A stretch of DNA of 64,000 bases from an uncultured Clostridia bacterium (GTDB lineage Bacteria; Bacillota; Clostridia; Oscillospirales; Ruminococcaceae), in assembly GCA_947629785.1 (NCBI GenBank), contig CANRFB010000003.1, forward strand, positions 1 to 64,000, read 5' to 3'. Under the pieces are notes generated by a model, which saw nothing but the letters and a program-made list of their open reading frames with translations, was not told the DNA's origin and ran no database searches. Within the stretch, counting starts at the first letter, position 1; every line of letters begins with the position of its first letter. Below are positions 8,135-17,541 of this stretch, piece by piece. A program made the position numbers and the translations under genes.

Positions 8135-9187
8135 ATGAGCGATGTTAATGAAAAAATTCCCGCGTCGGAGGAAACCGTAACTCCCGATGTTCGGAAAAAG
8201 GAACCTAAAATTGCATTAAAACCCGCGGTAAGCATATTCTTTACCATGCTTGCAGTGATAATATGCCTTGCGGCGGCGGTAATAATTCTTGCAGTCAAAG
8301 TGGGAAAAGCCGATGAGGAGGAAGAAATTCCCGAACCCGCCGAGGAAGTTTTCGTTCCCGTTGTAAACGAGCGGGTATACGATTTCTTTGACGAGGACGA
8401 AACCATTCTTTTTGACGACCCTACATACGGGCAGATATGGCTTCCCACATTAGGGAACGTTCCTAAGCATACATATGATTACAGCGGACTTAAACTTGAA
8501 AACGGACGCTATACATACAGCGAAAACGGAGAGGTAATTTCAAGAACGGGCATAGATGTTTCATATCATAACGGAAACATCGACTGGTACAAAGTCGCGG
8601 CTGACGGCGTGGATTTTGCAATACTCCGTGTGGGCTACAGAGGCTATGAAAGCGGACAGATAAATCTTGACAATAATTTCCACAGCTATATAAACGGCGC
8701 GCTGAATGCAGGTCTTGACGTGGGCGTGTATTTCTATTCGCAGGCTATGAATTCCGACGAAGCCATAGAAGAGGCAAATTTTGTCATGGAACAGATCCAC
8801 GGCTATGATGTGAAATTCCCCATAGTCTTTGACTGGGAAATTACCGAGGAGGAAACCTCCCGCACAAACAACGCCGCGCCCCATGTTGTGACGGAATGTG
8901 CGGCGGCGTTCTGCGATACCATAACCGACGGCGGGTATACTCCCATGCTTTACGGCAGCAGGAAGTTTGCCCTTATGAAACTTGACCTCAGCAAACTCCC
9001 GGAAGTGGATTTCTGGTTTGCCGAATACAAGGACGGTCACAACGAACCAAGCTATCCCTATAATTACCAGATATGGCAGTATGCCAGTGACGGGAGAGTG
9101 AACGGCGTCGAGGGCGACGTTGATATGAATATTTGTTTTGCGGACTATGGCAGGGCAGTTCCTGCGGAAAATACAGACGAAACATAA
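8135..9187 (+). CDS. membrane-anchored GH25 lysozyme-like glycosidase
   Basis: The 350-residue protein has a short cytoplasmic head, one membrane helix (about 31-55), an acidic linker and a C-terminal glycoside hydrolase family 25 domain (about 138-340). GH25 enzymes cut the MurNAc-GlcNAc bond of peptidoglycan. The catalytic signatures are present: GIDVSYHNGNIDW with the first Asp, and FDWEIT with the DxE pair near residue 232. The N-terminal anchor places the enzyme outside, facing the wall. ATG at 8135 follows GAGGAATTG. An aldose epimerase-like gene follows 18 bases later. Confidence 0.9.
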   Translation: MSDVNEKIPASEETVTPDVRKKEPKIALKPAVSIFFTMLAVIICLAAAVIILAVKVGKADEEEEIPEPAEEVFVPVVNERVYDFFDEDETILFDDPTYGQIWLPTLGNVPKHTYDYSGLKLENGRYTYSENGEVISRTGIDVSYHNGNIDWYKVAADGVDFAILRVGYRGYESGQINLDNNFHSYINGALNAGLDVGVYFYSQAMNSDEAIEEANFVMEQIHGYDVKFPIVFDWEITEEETSRTNNAAPHVVTECAAAFCDTITDGGYTPMLYGSRKFALMKLDLSKLPEVDFWFAEYKDGHNEPSYPYNYQIWQYASDGRVNGVEGDVDMNICFADYGRAVPAENTDET

Positions 9188-9205
9188 TTGAAAGGGTGTT
9201 TTTTT

Positions 9206-10078
9206 ATGAAAACGGTCATTTCGTCCGAAAAATTAACAGCAGTGATCGACAGCTTCGGAGCGGAACTTCATTCGGTAAAGGACAGCGGCGGTACGGAATA
9301 TTTATGGCAGGCTGACCCTGCTGTCTGGAAACGCCACGCTCCCGTGCTTTTCCCGTTTATATGCAATACCGATTCGGGAGTATATACCGCGGACGGGAAA
9401 CAGTTTAAACTTGCAAATCACGGCTTTGCAAGGGATAACGAATTTACCCTTGTTTCTTCGGGAAACAGCGAGGCGGAATTTGTTCTTAAATCATCGGAAG
9501 ATACAAAAAAGCTTTATCCTTACGATTTTGAACTGTACCTGAAATATTCCGTTTCGGGAAATAAACTTACCGTAAGTTACCACGTGAAAAATCCAAGCGG
9601 CGGAACTATAAAATTTTTCATAGGCGGACACCCTGCTTTCAGAGTTCCCGTAAACGGCGGCGAAAGCTTTGAGGACTACTATGTGGAGTATGAAAAGCCC
9701 GAAACCATAGTTCAGGAACTCAAAGACAGGAAAATAACCGTTCTTGACGGCGGGAAAACCGTTCCGCTCAGCCATGAACTGTTTGCAAACGATGTTTTCA
9801 TGAAAGATAAGCCGGATTCTTCATGGGCAGCGCTTGTCAACAAGAACACGGGCAAAAGCGTAAAGCTGCATTTCGACAATAAAGGCTGCATAGCGGTCTG
9901 GTCAACATATTCTTCCGACAAAAGCGTTACCGAAAAGGCGGAATTTGTCTGCCTTGAACCATGGAGCAGCGTTCCTGTTTATCTTTGCGGAAGCGAAGAA
10001 CTTACCGAAATGAAGAATACCGTTTCCCTCGCCGCAGGAGAAGATTATACTTTCTCATATGTTATTGAAATTGAATGA
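9206..10078 (+). CDS. aldose 1-epimerase family protein (LacX-like)
   Basis: The 290-residue protein belongs to the galactose mutarotase-like fold, LacX branch. ANHGFARDNEF carries the first catalytic His, GGHPAFRVP the second, and VCLEPWSS near the C-terminus the catalytic Glu. Family members interconvert alpha and beta anomers of free or phosphorylated sugars; the sugar here is unknown. ATG at 9206 is preferred because GAAAGGG lies nine bases upstream. It is probably cotranscribed with the GH25 gene and perhaps the carbonic anhydrase gene. Confidence 0.88.
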   Translation: MKTVISSEKLTAVIDSFGAELHSVKDSGGTEYLWQADPAVWKRHAPVLFPFICNTDSGVYTADGKQFKLANHGFARDNEFTLVSSGNSEAEFVLKSSEDTKKLYPYDFELYLKYSVSGNKLTVSYHVKNPSGGTIKFFIGGHPAFRVPVNGGESFEDYYVEYEKPETIVQELKDRKITVLDGGKTVPLSHELFANDVFMKDKPDSSWAALVNKNTGKSVKLHFDNKGCIAVWSTYSSDKSVTEKAEFVCLEPWSSVPVYLCGSEELTEMKNTVSLAAGEDYTFSYVIEIE

Positions 10079-10131
10079 TACGGACGGAATGGGCTGCTAT
10101 GCGGCTCATTTCGTGTTAAGGAGCGGTTTTT

Positions 10132-10701
10132 ATGATAGATTATAAAATTACGGCGGAAGAAGCCAAGGCGCGGCTTATCCGCGGGAATGAAACATACGTC
10201 AGGGAAAGTTCCCACAATTTTGATATTTCGGAAAATGTCCTGAAAAGTGTGCTTTCGGGGCAGAATCCTTATGCGATAATTGTTACCTGTTCCGATTCGA
10301 GAGTTGTTCCGGAAGTTATCTTTTCCGCGGGAATAGGCGACCTGTTCGTTATAAGGGTAGCGGGGAACGTTATTGATTCGCACCAGCTTGGAAGTATCGA
10401 ATATGCCGCCGAACATCTCGGAACGGGTCTTATAGTGGTTCTGGGGCATACGGGCTGCGGCGCGGTAAATGCGGCTGTTCACCATGAACCGGAGGGCTAC
10501 ATAAAATTCATTACCGATGAAATTTTAAAGGCTGTTGGCGATGAAAAGGACGATTACAAAGCCTGCTGCCTGAACGTCCGACACAGCTGCGATATTATCG
10601 AAAAGAGCCTTAGTATCAGAAAGGACGAACGGGAATACGGTCTGCGCGTTGAAGCGGCTGTTTACTGCCTTGATACGGGCAAAGTTGAATTTATCTCCTG
10701 A
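10132..10701 (+). CDS. beta-class carbonic anhydrase
   Basis: This enzyme hydrates CO2 to bicarbonate. The 189-residue protein has the beta-class zinc site: C53 within TCSDSR, with the Asp55-Arg57 dyad, and H106 and C109 within GHTGCGAV. All metal ligands and the dyad are intact. ATG at 10132 follows TAAGGAG. It follows the aldose epimerase gene by 53 bases and ends at a strong terminator. A housekeeping role in supplying bicarbonate to carboxylases is likely. Confidence 0.94.
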   Translation: MIDYKITAEEAKARLIRGNETYVRESSHNFDISENVLKSVLSGQNPYAIIVTCSDSRVVPEVIFSAGIGDLFVIRVAGNVIDSHQLGSIEYAAEHLGTGLIVVLGHTGCGAVNAAVHHEPEGYIKFITDEILKAVGDEKDDYKACCLNVRHSCDIIEKSLSIRKDEREYGLRVEAAVYCLDTGKVEFIS

Positions 10702-10702
10702 A

Positions 10703-10746
10703 TGAAAACTGCCGATATTCGTTTGTGAATAACGGCAGTTTTTTTA
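10703..10746. terminator. bidirectional terminator
   Basis: AAAACTGCCG and CGGCAGTTTT form a stem, with an inner ATTC/GAAT pairing, and T runs on both strands between the convergent carbonic anhydrase gene and the ABC operon. Confidence 0.85.
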
Positions 10747-11586
10747 TTAACCTTTGACTGCGCCTGCTATAACGCCCTCAATGATATATTTCTGACTGAA
10801 CAGGTAGAAAATTATTATCGGCACTATGGCAAGAACAAGCATTGCCATGAAACCTCCCCAGTTCACCGAACCGTATGCACCCTGCATGGCTATCTGAATT
10901 GCAACGGGCAGGGTTTTCTTCTGCGTTCCGAGAATAAGATAGGGGAGAAGATAGTCGTTCCATATCCACATGGCGTTCAGTATGGTAACGGTTATAACGG
11001 TGGGCTTGAGAATCGGCAGAACTATCCTGAAAAATGTTTGTAACGGCGTGCAGCCGTCAATTTCCGCCGCTTCTTCAAGGTCGATGGGTACGCTTTTTAT
11101 AAATCCGCTCAGCATGAATACCGACAGCCCCGCGCCGAATCCCAGATATACGAAAACTATTCCTACGGGATTGTTGAACCTTATCTTTGTTACAACATAA
11201 GTCATAGTATACATTACCATCTGGAACGGCACTATCATGCTGAAAACGAACAGGCTGTAAATCGCTTTTGTGAACTTGTTTTTCACCCGAACAAGATACC
11301 ATGCTGTCATGGAACACAAAAGCGCTATTATCAGCACCGAAAATACCGTTATAAACAGCGAACGGAGAAACGAACCGCCGATTCCCGCGCTTTTTATCCC
11401 CGTGACGTAGTTTTCAAAGCCCGCGAATGTTTCGGAAGAGGGCAGCTTGAAAGGACTGCCCATAATGCTGAATTTGGTCTTGAACGAATTTATAAAAACA
11501 ATAAATATGGGAAACAGAAACAGCACGGAAAGCATTATCATCAGTATGAAAATTGCCGTGCTGCCGAATTTTTTCCTTGCTTCCAT
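10747..11586 (-). CDS. carbohydrate ABC transporter permease, MalG/LacG type
   Basis: This 279-residue integral membrane protein has six predicted helices and the EAA loop EEAAEIDGCTPLQTFFRIVLP, through which the ATPase docks. It belongs to the binding-protein-dependent carbohydrate permeases of the MalG branch (CUT1 class). Its ATG overlaps the stop codon of the partner permease by one base and follows AAGGAGGTGG, so the two are translationally coupled. It closes the operon SBP-MalF-MalG; no ATPase gene is present. Confidence 0.92.
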   Translation of the reverse strand: MEARKKFGSTAIFILMIMLSVLFLFPIFIVFINSFKTKFSIMGSPFKLPSSETFAGFENYVTGIKSAGIGGSFLRSLFITVFSVLIIALLCSMTAWYLVRVKNKFTKAIYSLFVFSMIVPFQMVMYTMTYVVTKIRFNNPVGIVFVYLGFGAGLSVFMLSGFIKSVPIDLEEAAEIDGCTPLQTFFRIVLPILKPTVITVTILNAMWIWNDYLLPYLILGTQKKTLPVAIQIAMQGAYGSVNWGGFMAMLVLAIVPIIIFYLFSQKYIIEGVIAGAVKG

Positions 11587-12416
11587 CAGTTCTCCACCTC
11601 CTTGCTGCCTGTGAATTTAAGCTGCGCGAATGCTATCAGTGCAACTATTATAAAGAATATAACAGCTTTTGCCTGTCCCACGCCCTGCCAGCCCGCGCGC
11701 CCGTAGAATGTGTTGTAAATATCAAGTGCCAGCATGGAAGTCTTTCGGGCGGGCGCGCCCGCGGTAAGCGCAAGATTCTGGTCGAACAGCTTGAAAGAGT
11801 TTGTTAACGTAAGGAACGTGCATATCGTTATTGACGGCATAAGCATTGGAATGGTGACGTGCCGCAAAGCCTGACGTGGATTTGCCCCGTCTATCTGAGC
11901 GGCTTCTCCCAGTTCTTTGGGAATATTCTGCAAGCCCGCAATATAAATTACCATCATATAACCTATAAGCTGCCAGTTTGTCAGGATAACAAGTCCCCAG
12001 AACCCGTATTTTGCGCTGTAACTTATGTCAACGCCGAAATAGCTGAGAACGCCGTTTATTATAAGATTCCAGATATATCCAAGAACTATGCCGCCTATAA
12101 GGTTCGGCATAAAGAATATAGTGCGGAAGATATTTGTACCCCGCAGAGCTTTTGTAAGGGCAAGGGCGATAAGGAACGCGAACACATTCACGGTTATTAC
12201 CGAAACAGCAGTAAAAAGCGCCGTGAACCACAAGGCGTTGAGAAAATCGCCGTTGCTGAACGCACGGACGTAATTGTCAAATCCTACCCATTTTGCGTTT
12301 TCAACGGTGGTGAATTTGTTGAAAGACAGATATATCCCCATGATAAAGGGAATAATAAATGCCGCGGTGAACGCAAGAAGTGTGGGCAGGACAAATAAAG
12401 GAAAGTATTTTTTCAT
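11586..12416 (-). CDS. carbohydrate ABC transporter permease, MalF/LacF type
   Basis: This is the partner permease (276 residues) with an N-terminal membrane helix and the EAA loop GEAAQIDGANPRQALRHVTIP. ATG at 12416 is preferred to the in-frame GTG six bases earlier, because AAAGGACAG is then nine bases upstream. MalF-MalG heterodimers form the CUT1 import channel in the cytoplasmic membrane. It lies 18 bases after the binding-protein gene. The substrate is unknown; oligosaccharides are usual for the class. Confidence 0.92.
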   Translation of the reverse strand: MKKYFPLFVLPTLLAFTAAFIIPFIMGIYLSFNKFTTVENAKWVGFDNYVRAFSNGDFLNALWFTALFTAVSVITVNVFAFLIALALTKALRGTNIFRTIFFMPNLIGGIVLGYIWNLIINGVLSYFGVDISYSAKYGFWGLVILTNWQLIGYMMVIYIAGLQNIPKELGEAAQIDGANPRQALRHVTIPMLMPSITICTFLTLTNSFKLFDQNLALTAGAPARKTSMLALDIYNTFYGRAGWQGVGQAKAVIFFIIVALIAFAQLKFTGSKEVEN

Positions 12417-12434
12417 GTTCACCTGTCCTTTCGG

Positions 12435-13790
12435 TCATTCAAGATGTTCGCTTTCGGTTTTCCAGCTTGAAACAACGGTGTTCTTTACGTTTTCCCAGTC
12501 TGCGCTTCCCTGTGCGTACTGAAGAAGCGCCGCGCCGAAGTACTCCTTGAATGTCTGGCTTGGGAAAAGTGTGAAATTCCAAGGAATGTTGTTTTTTGAA
12601 GTATCGGACATCCAGTCTATGACTTCGTGAGTAAGAGGGTCGTCGGGGCGTTCCGCATCGGCAAAAGTGTCAAAGGGCGCGATAAATCCGAGACTGTCGG
12701 TAACGTATTTCTTTCCGCTTTCGGAAGAATACAGCCAGAACAGGAAATCTGCGGCGGCGCTTTGCAGTGCTTCGTCCGCCTGTGAATTTATGCAGAGGAA
12801 GTTTTCAGTGCCTATGCAAAGCCCCTGATCTTCTTCGCCCGCAACGCCTGTGTAAATGGGAAGATACTTTATATTTTCGGCGGTAACGGTGTTGCCCGAA
12901 ATTCCGTTTATCTGACTCCACGCCCAGTTTCCGTTCTGGACCATGGCGCATTCGCCCAGTGCAAATTCCGCCATGGACTCGTCTGTGATTTTTGAGCCGA
13001 GTATTTTTCTGTCAACTGTGGAGTTGTTTATATACAGGTCAAAAATGTTCTTGTAATAGTCTCCGTATTCAAAGGTTATCTCCTTGGTGGCGTCGCTTGT
13101 AAGGTCAATATTGTTGTTTTTGAATTCATAGTAAATGGGAATATTTGCAAGATGTGTCTGCCATCTCCAGTCGTCGCCCGGTTTCAGGGAAGTGCTTGCA
13201 AAAACGCCTTTTATTCCCAGAGCGTCTTTATTTGCCTGCATATCCTCGACAACGGCTTTCAGTTTTTCAAAATTATTTACCTCGTCCATGCCACTGAACC
13301 CTGTGGCTTTGTTTTCAAGGGCAAAATACTTGTCGGTTATTTCCTTGTTGTAAATAATTCCATAACCCTCCACGGTGTATGGGATTCCGTAACACTTCCC
13401 ATCATAGGAAAGTGCAGAGCTTTTGTCGGTAAGGTGGGTGTAAAGTTCGGTGCTTGTCAGGTCGGCGCAGTAGTCTTTCCAGTTGGAATATCCACGGGGA
13501 CCGTTCACCTGAAAGATGGTAGGCGCTTCGGAAGTTGCCATTTTTGCGCTTAAAGTCTGTTCATAGGTGTTGTTGGCGGCTGTTTCGACAATTACGGTCC
13601 TGCCCGTTTCCTCGCTGTACTTCTTGACGATTTCCTCGTAAGCGGTGGCGATTTCAGGCTTGAAATTCAGGAAACGCACGGCGGCGCTTTTCGCTTCGTC
13701 GGAACTGTCGGAGGAGGAAGTGTCCTTGCCGCAGGCTGTCATTGACAAAGCTGTCAGGGCGGCTATAATTAAAGCAAATTGCTTTTTCAT
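12435..13790 (-). CDS. extracellular sugar-binding lipoprotein of the ABC importer
   Basis: The 451-residue protein has a lipoprotein signal peptide, with basic MKKQF, a hydrophobic stretch and the lipobox LSMTAC. A Ser/Asp-rich tether and a family 1 solute-binding domain follow. Such proteins capture sugar at the outer face and deliver it to MalF/MalG-type permeases. ATG at 13790 has AAAGGACAG nine bases upstream; two earlier in-frame ATGs are too close to or overlap that site. It is the first gene of the importer operon. The ATPase (MsmX-like) must come from elsewhere. Confidence 0.92.
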   Translation of the reverse strand: MKKQFALIIAALTALSMTACGKDTSSSDSSDEAKSAAVRFLNFKPEIATAYEEIVKKYSEETGRTVIVETAANNTYEQTLSAKMATSEAPTIFQVNGPRGYSNWKDYCADLTSTELYTHLTDKSSALSYDGKCYGIPYTVEGYGIIYNKEITDKYFALENKATGFSGMDEVNNFEKLKAVVEDMQANKDALGIKGVFASTSLKPGDDWRWQTHLANIPIYYEFKNNNIDLTSDATKEITFEYGDYYKNIFDLYINNSTVDRKILGSKITDESMAEFALGECAMVQNGNWAWSQINGISGNTVTAENIKYLPIYTGVAGEEDQGLCIGTENFLCINSQADEALQSAAADFLFWLYSSESGKKYVTDSLGFIAPFDTFADAERPDDPLTHEVIDWMSDTSKNNIPWNFTLFPSQTFKEYFGAALLQYAQGSADWENVKNTVVSSWKTESEHLE

Positions 13791-13912
13791 TTGCATCTGT
13801 CCTTTCATGGGTAATTCTTTTGATTATTATTTTCACCGCCCGCGGAAGTTATTCATTTATGCTTGTCTAAATTCCCGTCAGACTGCATAGACTTGTACGG
13901 GAGGTAATGTTT

Positions 13913-15055
13913 ATGAAATGTAAAATGCGTTTTACGGGAATTTTTCTTGCAGTTGCCGTGTGTGTTTCTTTCGGGAATTTTGCCGTATCTGCGGATAAGG
14001 AATATACATTCAGCGAAATTCTTATTGAAAAGTCGGGCGGAGCGGTAATAAGCGGCGTCAACGAGGAAACACCCATTCCCGTTGGAACGGCGGCAAAGTT
14101 AATGACCGTTCTTCTGGCGGCGGAACAGGTGGACAGCGGGAAACTTTCCCTTGACGATAAACTGAAAACTTCCGCATATGCAAATTCCATGCAGGGAGCG
14201 CAGGTCTGGTTAATGCCAAACGAGGAAATAACCGTTGACGAGCTTTTTAAATCGGTAATTATAGGAAACGCCAACGACGCGGCGGCAGTCCTTGCGGAAA
14301 AGGTCGGCGGCACGGCGGATAATTTTGCAAAACTTATGAACGAAAAAGCCGCCGAACTGGGCATGGAAAATACATCATTTACCAATTTTAACGGCTATTA
14401 CGAAGATGAAAAGCAGGTTTCCACCGCAAAGGATATTGCAAAGCTATGTGCAAAACTATCGGAATACGAGTTCCTGCGGGGATATTTCACCTGCTGGCGG
14501 GATTTCGTACGCGGCGGCGGAGCGGAACTTGTAACAACCAATACTCTTGTGCGGAATTATAAGGGAATTATCGGATTCAAGGCGGGATTTACGGAAAATA
14601 CAGGATATTATGCTGTATGCGGAGCGGAACGTGACGGCGTTACTTATATAGCGGCTGTTTTCGGCTGTGAGGACGAGGAGTTTGCGCTTTCGGAGGCAAA
14701 ACGGCTGATGAATATGGGATTTTCGGAATATACGGTGTTTGTGCCGCCGCTTCCGGAAAAAATTCCCGCGGAAGTTTCCGTAAAAGGCGGAATGTTCCGC
14801 ACTGTTCCTCTTAAACTGGGAAATGTAAGAAGTGTTGTACTTCCCAAAGGCGCGGCGGACTCGATTTCTTCGCGGATAGTGCTTACGGACTACCTGTACG
14901 CTCCGGTAGAGGCAGGGGATAAGGCAGGAGAAGTGCAGTTCCTGCGGGGGGATAAGATGATGTTTGCGGTAGACCTGACCGCTTCTCAGCCTGTGGATAA
15001 GATGGATATTAAAAAAGCTTTGGTTATTATTATCAAAAAACTTTTAACATTTTAG
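13913..15055 (+). CDS. PBP5-like (S11) D-alanyl-D-alanine carboxypeptidase homologue with altered catalytic motifs
   Basis: The 380-residue protein has a signal peptide (cleavage likely after FAVSA), a DacA/PBP5-type transpeptidase fold, a C-terminal beta domain and a final basic-hydrophobic helix that may anchor it to the membrane. The fold match is clear around LMTVLLAAEQ, NANDAAAVLAE and GFKAGFTENTGY. All three catalytic motifs deviate: SxxK reads T59-A-A-K62, SxN reads N119-A-N121 and KTG reads K223-A-G225. It may be inactive or act with a Thr nucleophile. ATG at 13913 follows GGGAGG by eight bases. Confidence 0.82.
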   Translation: MKCKMRFTGIFLAVAVCVSFGNFAVSADKEYTFSEILIEKSGGAVISGVNEETPIPVGTAAKLMTVLLAAEQVDSGKLSLDDKLKTSAYANSMQGAQVWLMPNEEITVDELFKSVIIGNANDAAAVLAEKVGGTADNFAKLMNEKAAELGMENTSFTNFNGYYEDEKQVSTAKDIAKLCAKLSEYEFLRGYFTCWRDFVRGGGAELVTTNTLVRNYKGIIGFKAGFTENTGYYAVCGAERDGVTYIAAVFGCEDEEFALSEAKRLMNMGFSEYTVFVPPLPEKIPAEVSVKGGMFRTVPLKLGNVRSVVLPKGAADSISSRIVLTDYLYAPVEAGDKAGEVQFLRGDKMMFAVDLTASQPVDKMDIKKALVIIIKKLLTF

Positions 15056-15104
15056 TGAGAGTACCCAAAAGTTTCGGGATTTTGAGGTTATGTTGAGAAA
15101 ATCG

Positions 15105-15133
15105 TTGCAAAATTTTTGAATTTATAGTAAAAT
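15105..15133 (+). promoter_or_regulatory. pgi promoter
   Basis: TTGCAA (15105-15110) and TAAAAT (15128-15133) have a 17-base spacer, upstream of pgi. Confidence 0.65.
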
Positions 15134-15167
15134 TAGAGTATGAATGATTTTTAGGAGGAGAAGGTAT

Positions 15168-16502
15168 ATGTCTATCTCATTGAATACTAAGTATCTCCGG
15201 GACTTTGTTGCACCTCATGAACTTGAAAACGCCAAGGCTGCCGCCATGCTTGCGGCTAAAACCCTTGAGGACAAGTCAGGCGCGGGAAATGATTTTCTCG
15301 GCTGGGTGAATCTCCCAACAGATTATGATAAGGAAGAATTTGAAAGAATCAAGAAAGCTGCCGCAAAGATACGCTCCAATTCGGACGTGCTTGTGGTAAT
15401 AGGTATCGGCGGTTCATATCTGGGCGCAAGAGCGGCTATCGAACTGCTGAAATCGCCTTTCCACAACAATCTTAAAAAGGATACTCCCGAAATTTATTTC
15501 GCGGGCAACAACATAAGCCCTACCTACCTTAACGAGATAATTTCTCTCTGCGAGGGACGGGATTTCTCGGTAAATGTAATTTCCAAGTCGGGAACTACAA
15601 CCGAGCCTGCCCTTGCGTTCAGAATTTTCCGCGAAATGGTGGAAAAGAAGTACGGCAAAGAGGGCGCTAAGGACAGAATTTTCTGCACCACCGACAAGGC
15701 AAGGGGAACTCTCAAACAGCTTGCTGATACAGAGGGCTACGAAACTTTTGTTATTGCGGACGACGTAGGCGGAAGATATTCGGTTCTTACCGCTGTGGGA
15801 CTTCTTCCCATAGCAGTTGCGGGCTGCGATATTGATGCGGTTATGGCGGGAGCAAAACAGGCTCAGGACGAGCTTACCGCTGATTTTTACCATAACGACT
15901 GCTATAAGTATGCGGCGCTGAGAAATATTCTCTATAAAAAGAATAAGTCGGTGGAAATGCTGATCTCCTACGATCCCAGTTTCACAATGATGGCTGAATG
16001 GTGGAAACAGCTTTTCGGCGAAAGCGAAGGCAAGGACAACAGGGGAATTTTCCCTGCTTCCGCTACGTTTTCAACGGATCTCCATTCGCTGGGACAGTTC
16101 ATTCAGCAGGGATCGAGAATAATGTTCGAGACAGTGGTTGACATCAAGAAGCCCAAAAAGGATATTTTCCTTGAAGATGAAGCGGAAAACCTTGACGGAC
16201 TCAACTTCCTGACAAATCAGAATATGTCCGTTGTAAACCGCAAAGCCTTTGAGGGGACAATTCTTGCTCACACAGAGGGCGGCGTTCCGAATATAGTTCT
16301 GGAGCTGGAAGATACATCCGAAAAGAGTTTCGGATATATGGTATATTTCTTTGAGAAAGCCTGCGCGGTAAGCGGCTATATGCTCGGGGTAAATCCTTTT
16401 GACCAGCCGGGCGTTGAAAGCTACAAGAAGAATATGTTCGCGCTTTTAGGAAAGCCGGGATACGAGGATCAGAAAGCTGCTCTTGAAGCAAAGCTTGGCT
16501 GA
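15168..16502 (+). CDS. pgi: glucose-6-phosphate isomerase
   Basis: Pgi interconverts glucose 6-phosphate and fructose 6-phosphate in glycolysis. The 444-residue length fits the shorter Gram-positive/Thermotoga-type enzymes. Signatures include [13 protein letters not shown], the SKSGTTTEP phosphate loop, [14 protein letters not shown] (PGI signature 1) and [17 protein letters not shown] at 15168 follows TAGGAGGAGAAGG; an upstream in-frame ATG would contain this ribosome-binding site. The gene has its own promoter. Confidence 0.97.
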   Translation: MSISLNTKYLRDFVAPHELENAKAAAMLAAKTLEDKSGAGNDFLGWVNLPTDYDKEEFERIKKAAAKIRSNSDVLVVIGIGGSYLGARAAIELLKSPFHNNLKKDTPEIYFAGNNISPTYLNEIISLCEGRDFSVNVISKSGTTTEPALAFRIFREMVEKKYGKEGAKDRIFCTTDKARGTLKQLADTEGYETFVIADDVGGRYSVLTAVGLLPIAVAGCDIDAVMAGAKQAQDELTADFYHNDCYKYAALRNILYKKNKSVEMLISYDPSFTMMAEWWKQLFGESEGKDNRGIFPASATFSTDLHSLGQFIQQGSRIMFETVVDIKKPKKDIFLEDEAENLDGLNFLTNQNMSVVNRKAFEGTILAHTEGGVPNIVLELEDTSEKSFGYMVYFFEKACAVSGYMLGVNPFDQPGVESYKKNMFALLGKPGYEDQKAALEAKLG

Positions 16503-16583
16503 TAAAGCGGTCTGTTTCACCCGCAGAGTGTAAACGGGTGTGTTTATAAAAAATGCCTGCAAAGGCGGAACGGAGTGTTTTAT

Positions 16584-16994
16584 ATGGTAAAAATTATCAC
16601 AGGAACTAAGGGTACAGGCAAGACAAAGATACTCATCGACATGATCAACAAAGCTGCAAAGGAAACAAACGGCTATGTTGTTTGCATTGACAAGAGCGAA
16701 AAGCTCAGATATGATATTCCAACATCGGTAAGGATCGTTGATACGGACGCTAACAACATCTATTCTTTTGAAGCGTTCTACGGTCTTGTTGCGGGTCTTG
16801 TTGCAGGAAACTACGATATTAAGGAAATATTTATTGACTCAATTCTCAAAGTCGGAGGCGCTGATTTTGAGGGATTGGGCGCTATGCTCAACAAGATAGA
16901 CAAGCTGACGGGCAGCGATGTGGAGGTAGTATTTACCGTTTCCGCAAATATTGAAGATCTGCCGGAAAGCGTTTCCAAATATTCTATAAAATAA
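16584..16994 (+). CDS. small P-loop protein of unknown function
   Basis: The 136-residue protein begins MVKIITGTKGTGKTK, a near-perfect Walker A motif (GxxxxGKT), and has a possible Walker B strand at EIFIDSIL. No second domain is seen. I do not recognise a characterised family; the size and layout suggest a compact single-domain ATP/GTP-binding protein. ATG at 16584 follows GGAGTG. It lies 81 bases after pgi and just before the DUF177-rpmF promoter, so it may share the pgi transcript. Confidence 0.7.
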   Translation: MVKIITGTKGTGKTKILIDMINKAAKETNGYVVCIDKSEKLRYDIPTSVRIVDTDANNIYSFEAFYGLVAGLVAGNYDIKEIFIDSILKVGGADFEGLGAMLNKIDKLTGSDVEVVFTVSANIEDLPESVSKYSIK

Positions 16995-17008
16995 TTCCTG
17001 TAAAGGTA

Positions 17009-17037
17009 TTGACATACAGGATAATGTATGTTATAAT
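17009..17037 (+). promoter_or_regulatory. promoter of DUF177-rpmF
   Basis: A perfect TTGACA (17009-17014) and TATAAT (17032-17037) have a 17-base spacer and an extended TGT. Confidence 0.85.
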
Positions 17038-17064
17038 ATTCTTTAGCAGTGTTTGGGGTGTGCT

Positions 17065-17520
17065 ATGTTCATTCGCTTGAAACAGCTTTACAATATCGTC
17101 GGAGAGAAAGTCAGCATTGACTATACCGTCGGCGTGGAAAGACTGAACGAAGTAAAGGGATTCTCCTTTTCAAACCCTATCACGGTCAGAGGTACGATAG
17201 TAAATCGTGCGGGGATCGTGTCGCTGAAATATTCCGCGGAATTTACACTGCACATCTGCTGTGACAGATGTCTGATAGAATTTGACCGTGACTATTGCTT
17301 CGATTTTGAGCATATTCTTGTGCGCTCGCTCAGCAATGATAATGATGATTCGGAAGAATACATTGTTACGGAAACCGATGAGCTTGATATGGACGAGCTT
17401 GTGCTTACGGATTGCCTGTTGTCCCTGCCTTCAAAAATGCTTTGCAAAGAGGACTGCAAGGGGCTTTGTCCAAAGTGCGGGGCTGACCTGAATCAGGGCG
17501 AATGTAATTGCGGCGGTTAG
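17065..17520 (+). CDS. YceD/DUF177 family protein
   Basis: This 151-residue protein belongs to the YceD (DUF177) family, which is widely encoded just before rpmF and linked to 23S rRNA/ribosome biogenesis. It shows the CCDRCL motif in the middle and a C-terminal zinc-ribbon-like CPKCGADLNQGECNC. The ATG at 17065 is chosen over an in-frame TTG at 17053 on family length. rpmF follows 21 bases later, the standard arrangement. Confidence 0.9.
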   Translation: MFIRLKQLYNIVGEKVSIDYTVGVERLNEVKGFSFSNPITVRGTIVNRAGIVSLKYSAEFTLHICCDRCLIEFDRDYCFDFEHILVRSLSNDNDDSEEYIVTETDELDMDELVLTDCLLSLPSKMLCKEDCKGLCPKCGADLNQGECNCGG

Positions 17521-17541
17521 TATGATAAGGAGGTGCTGATA

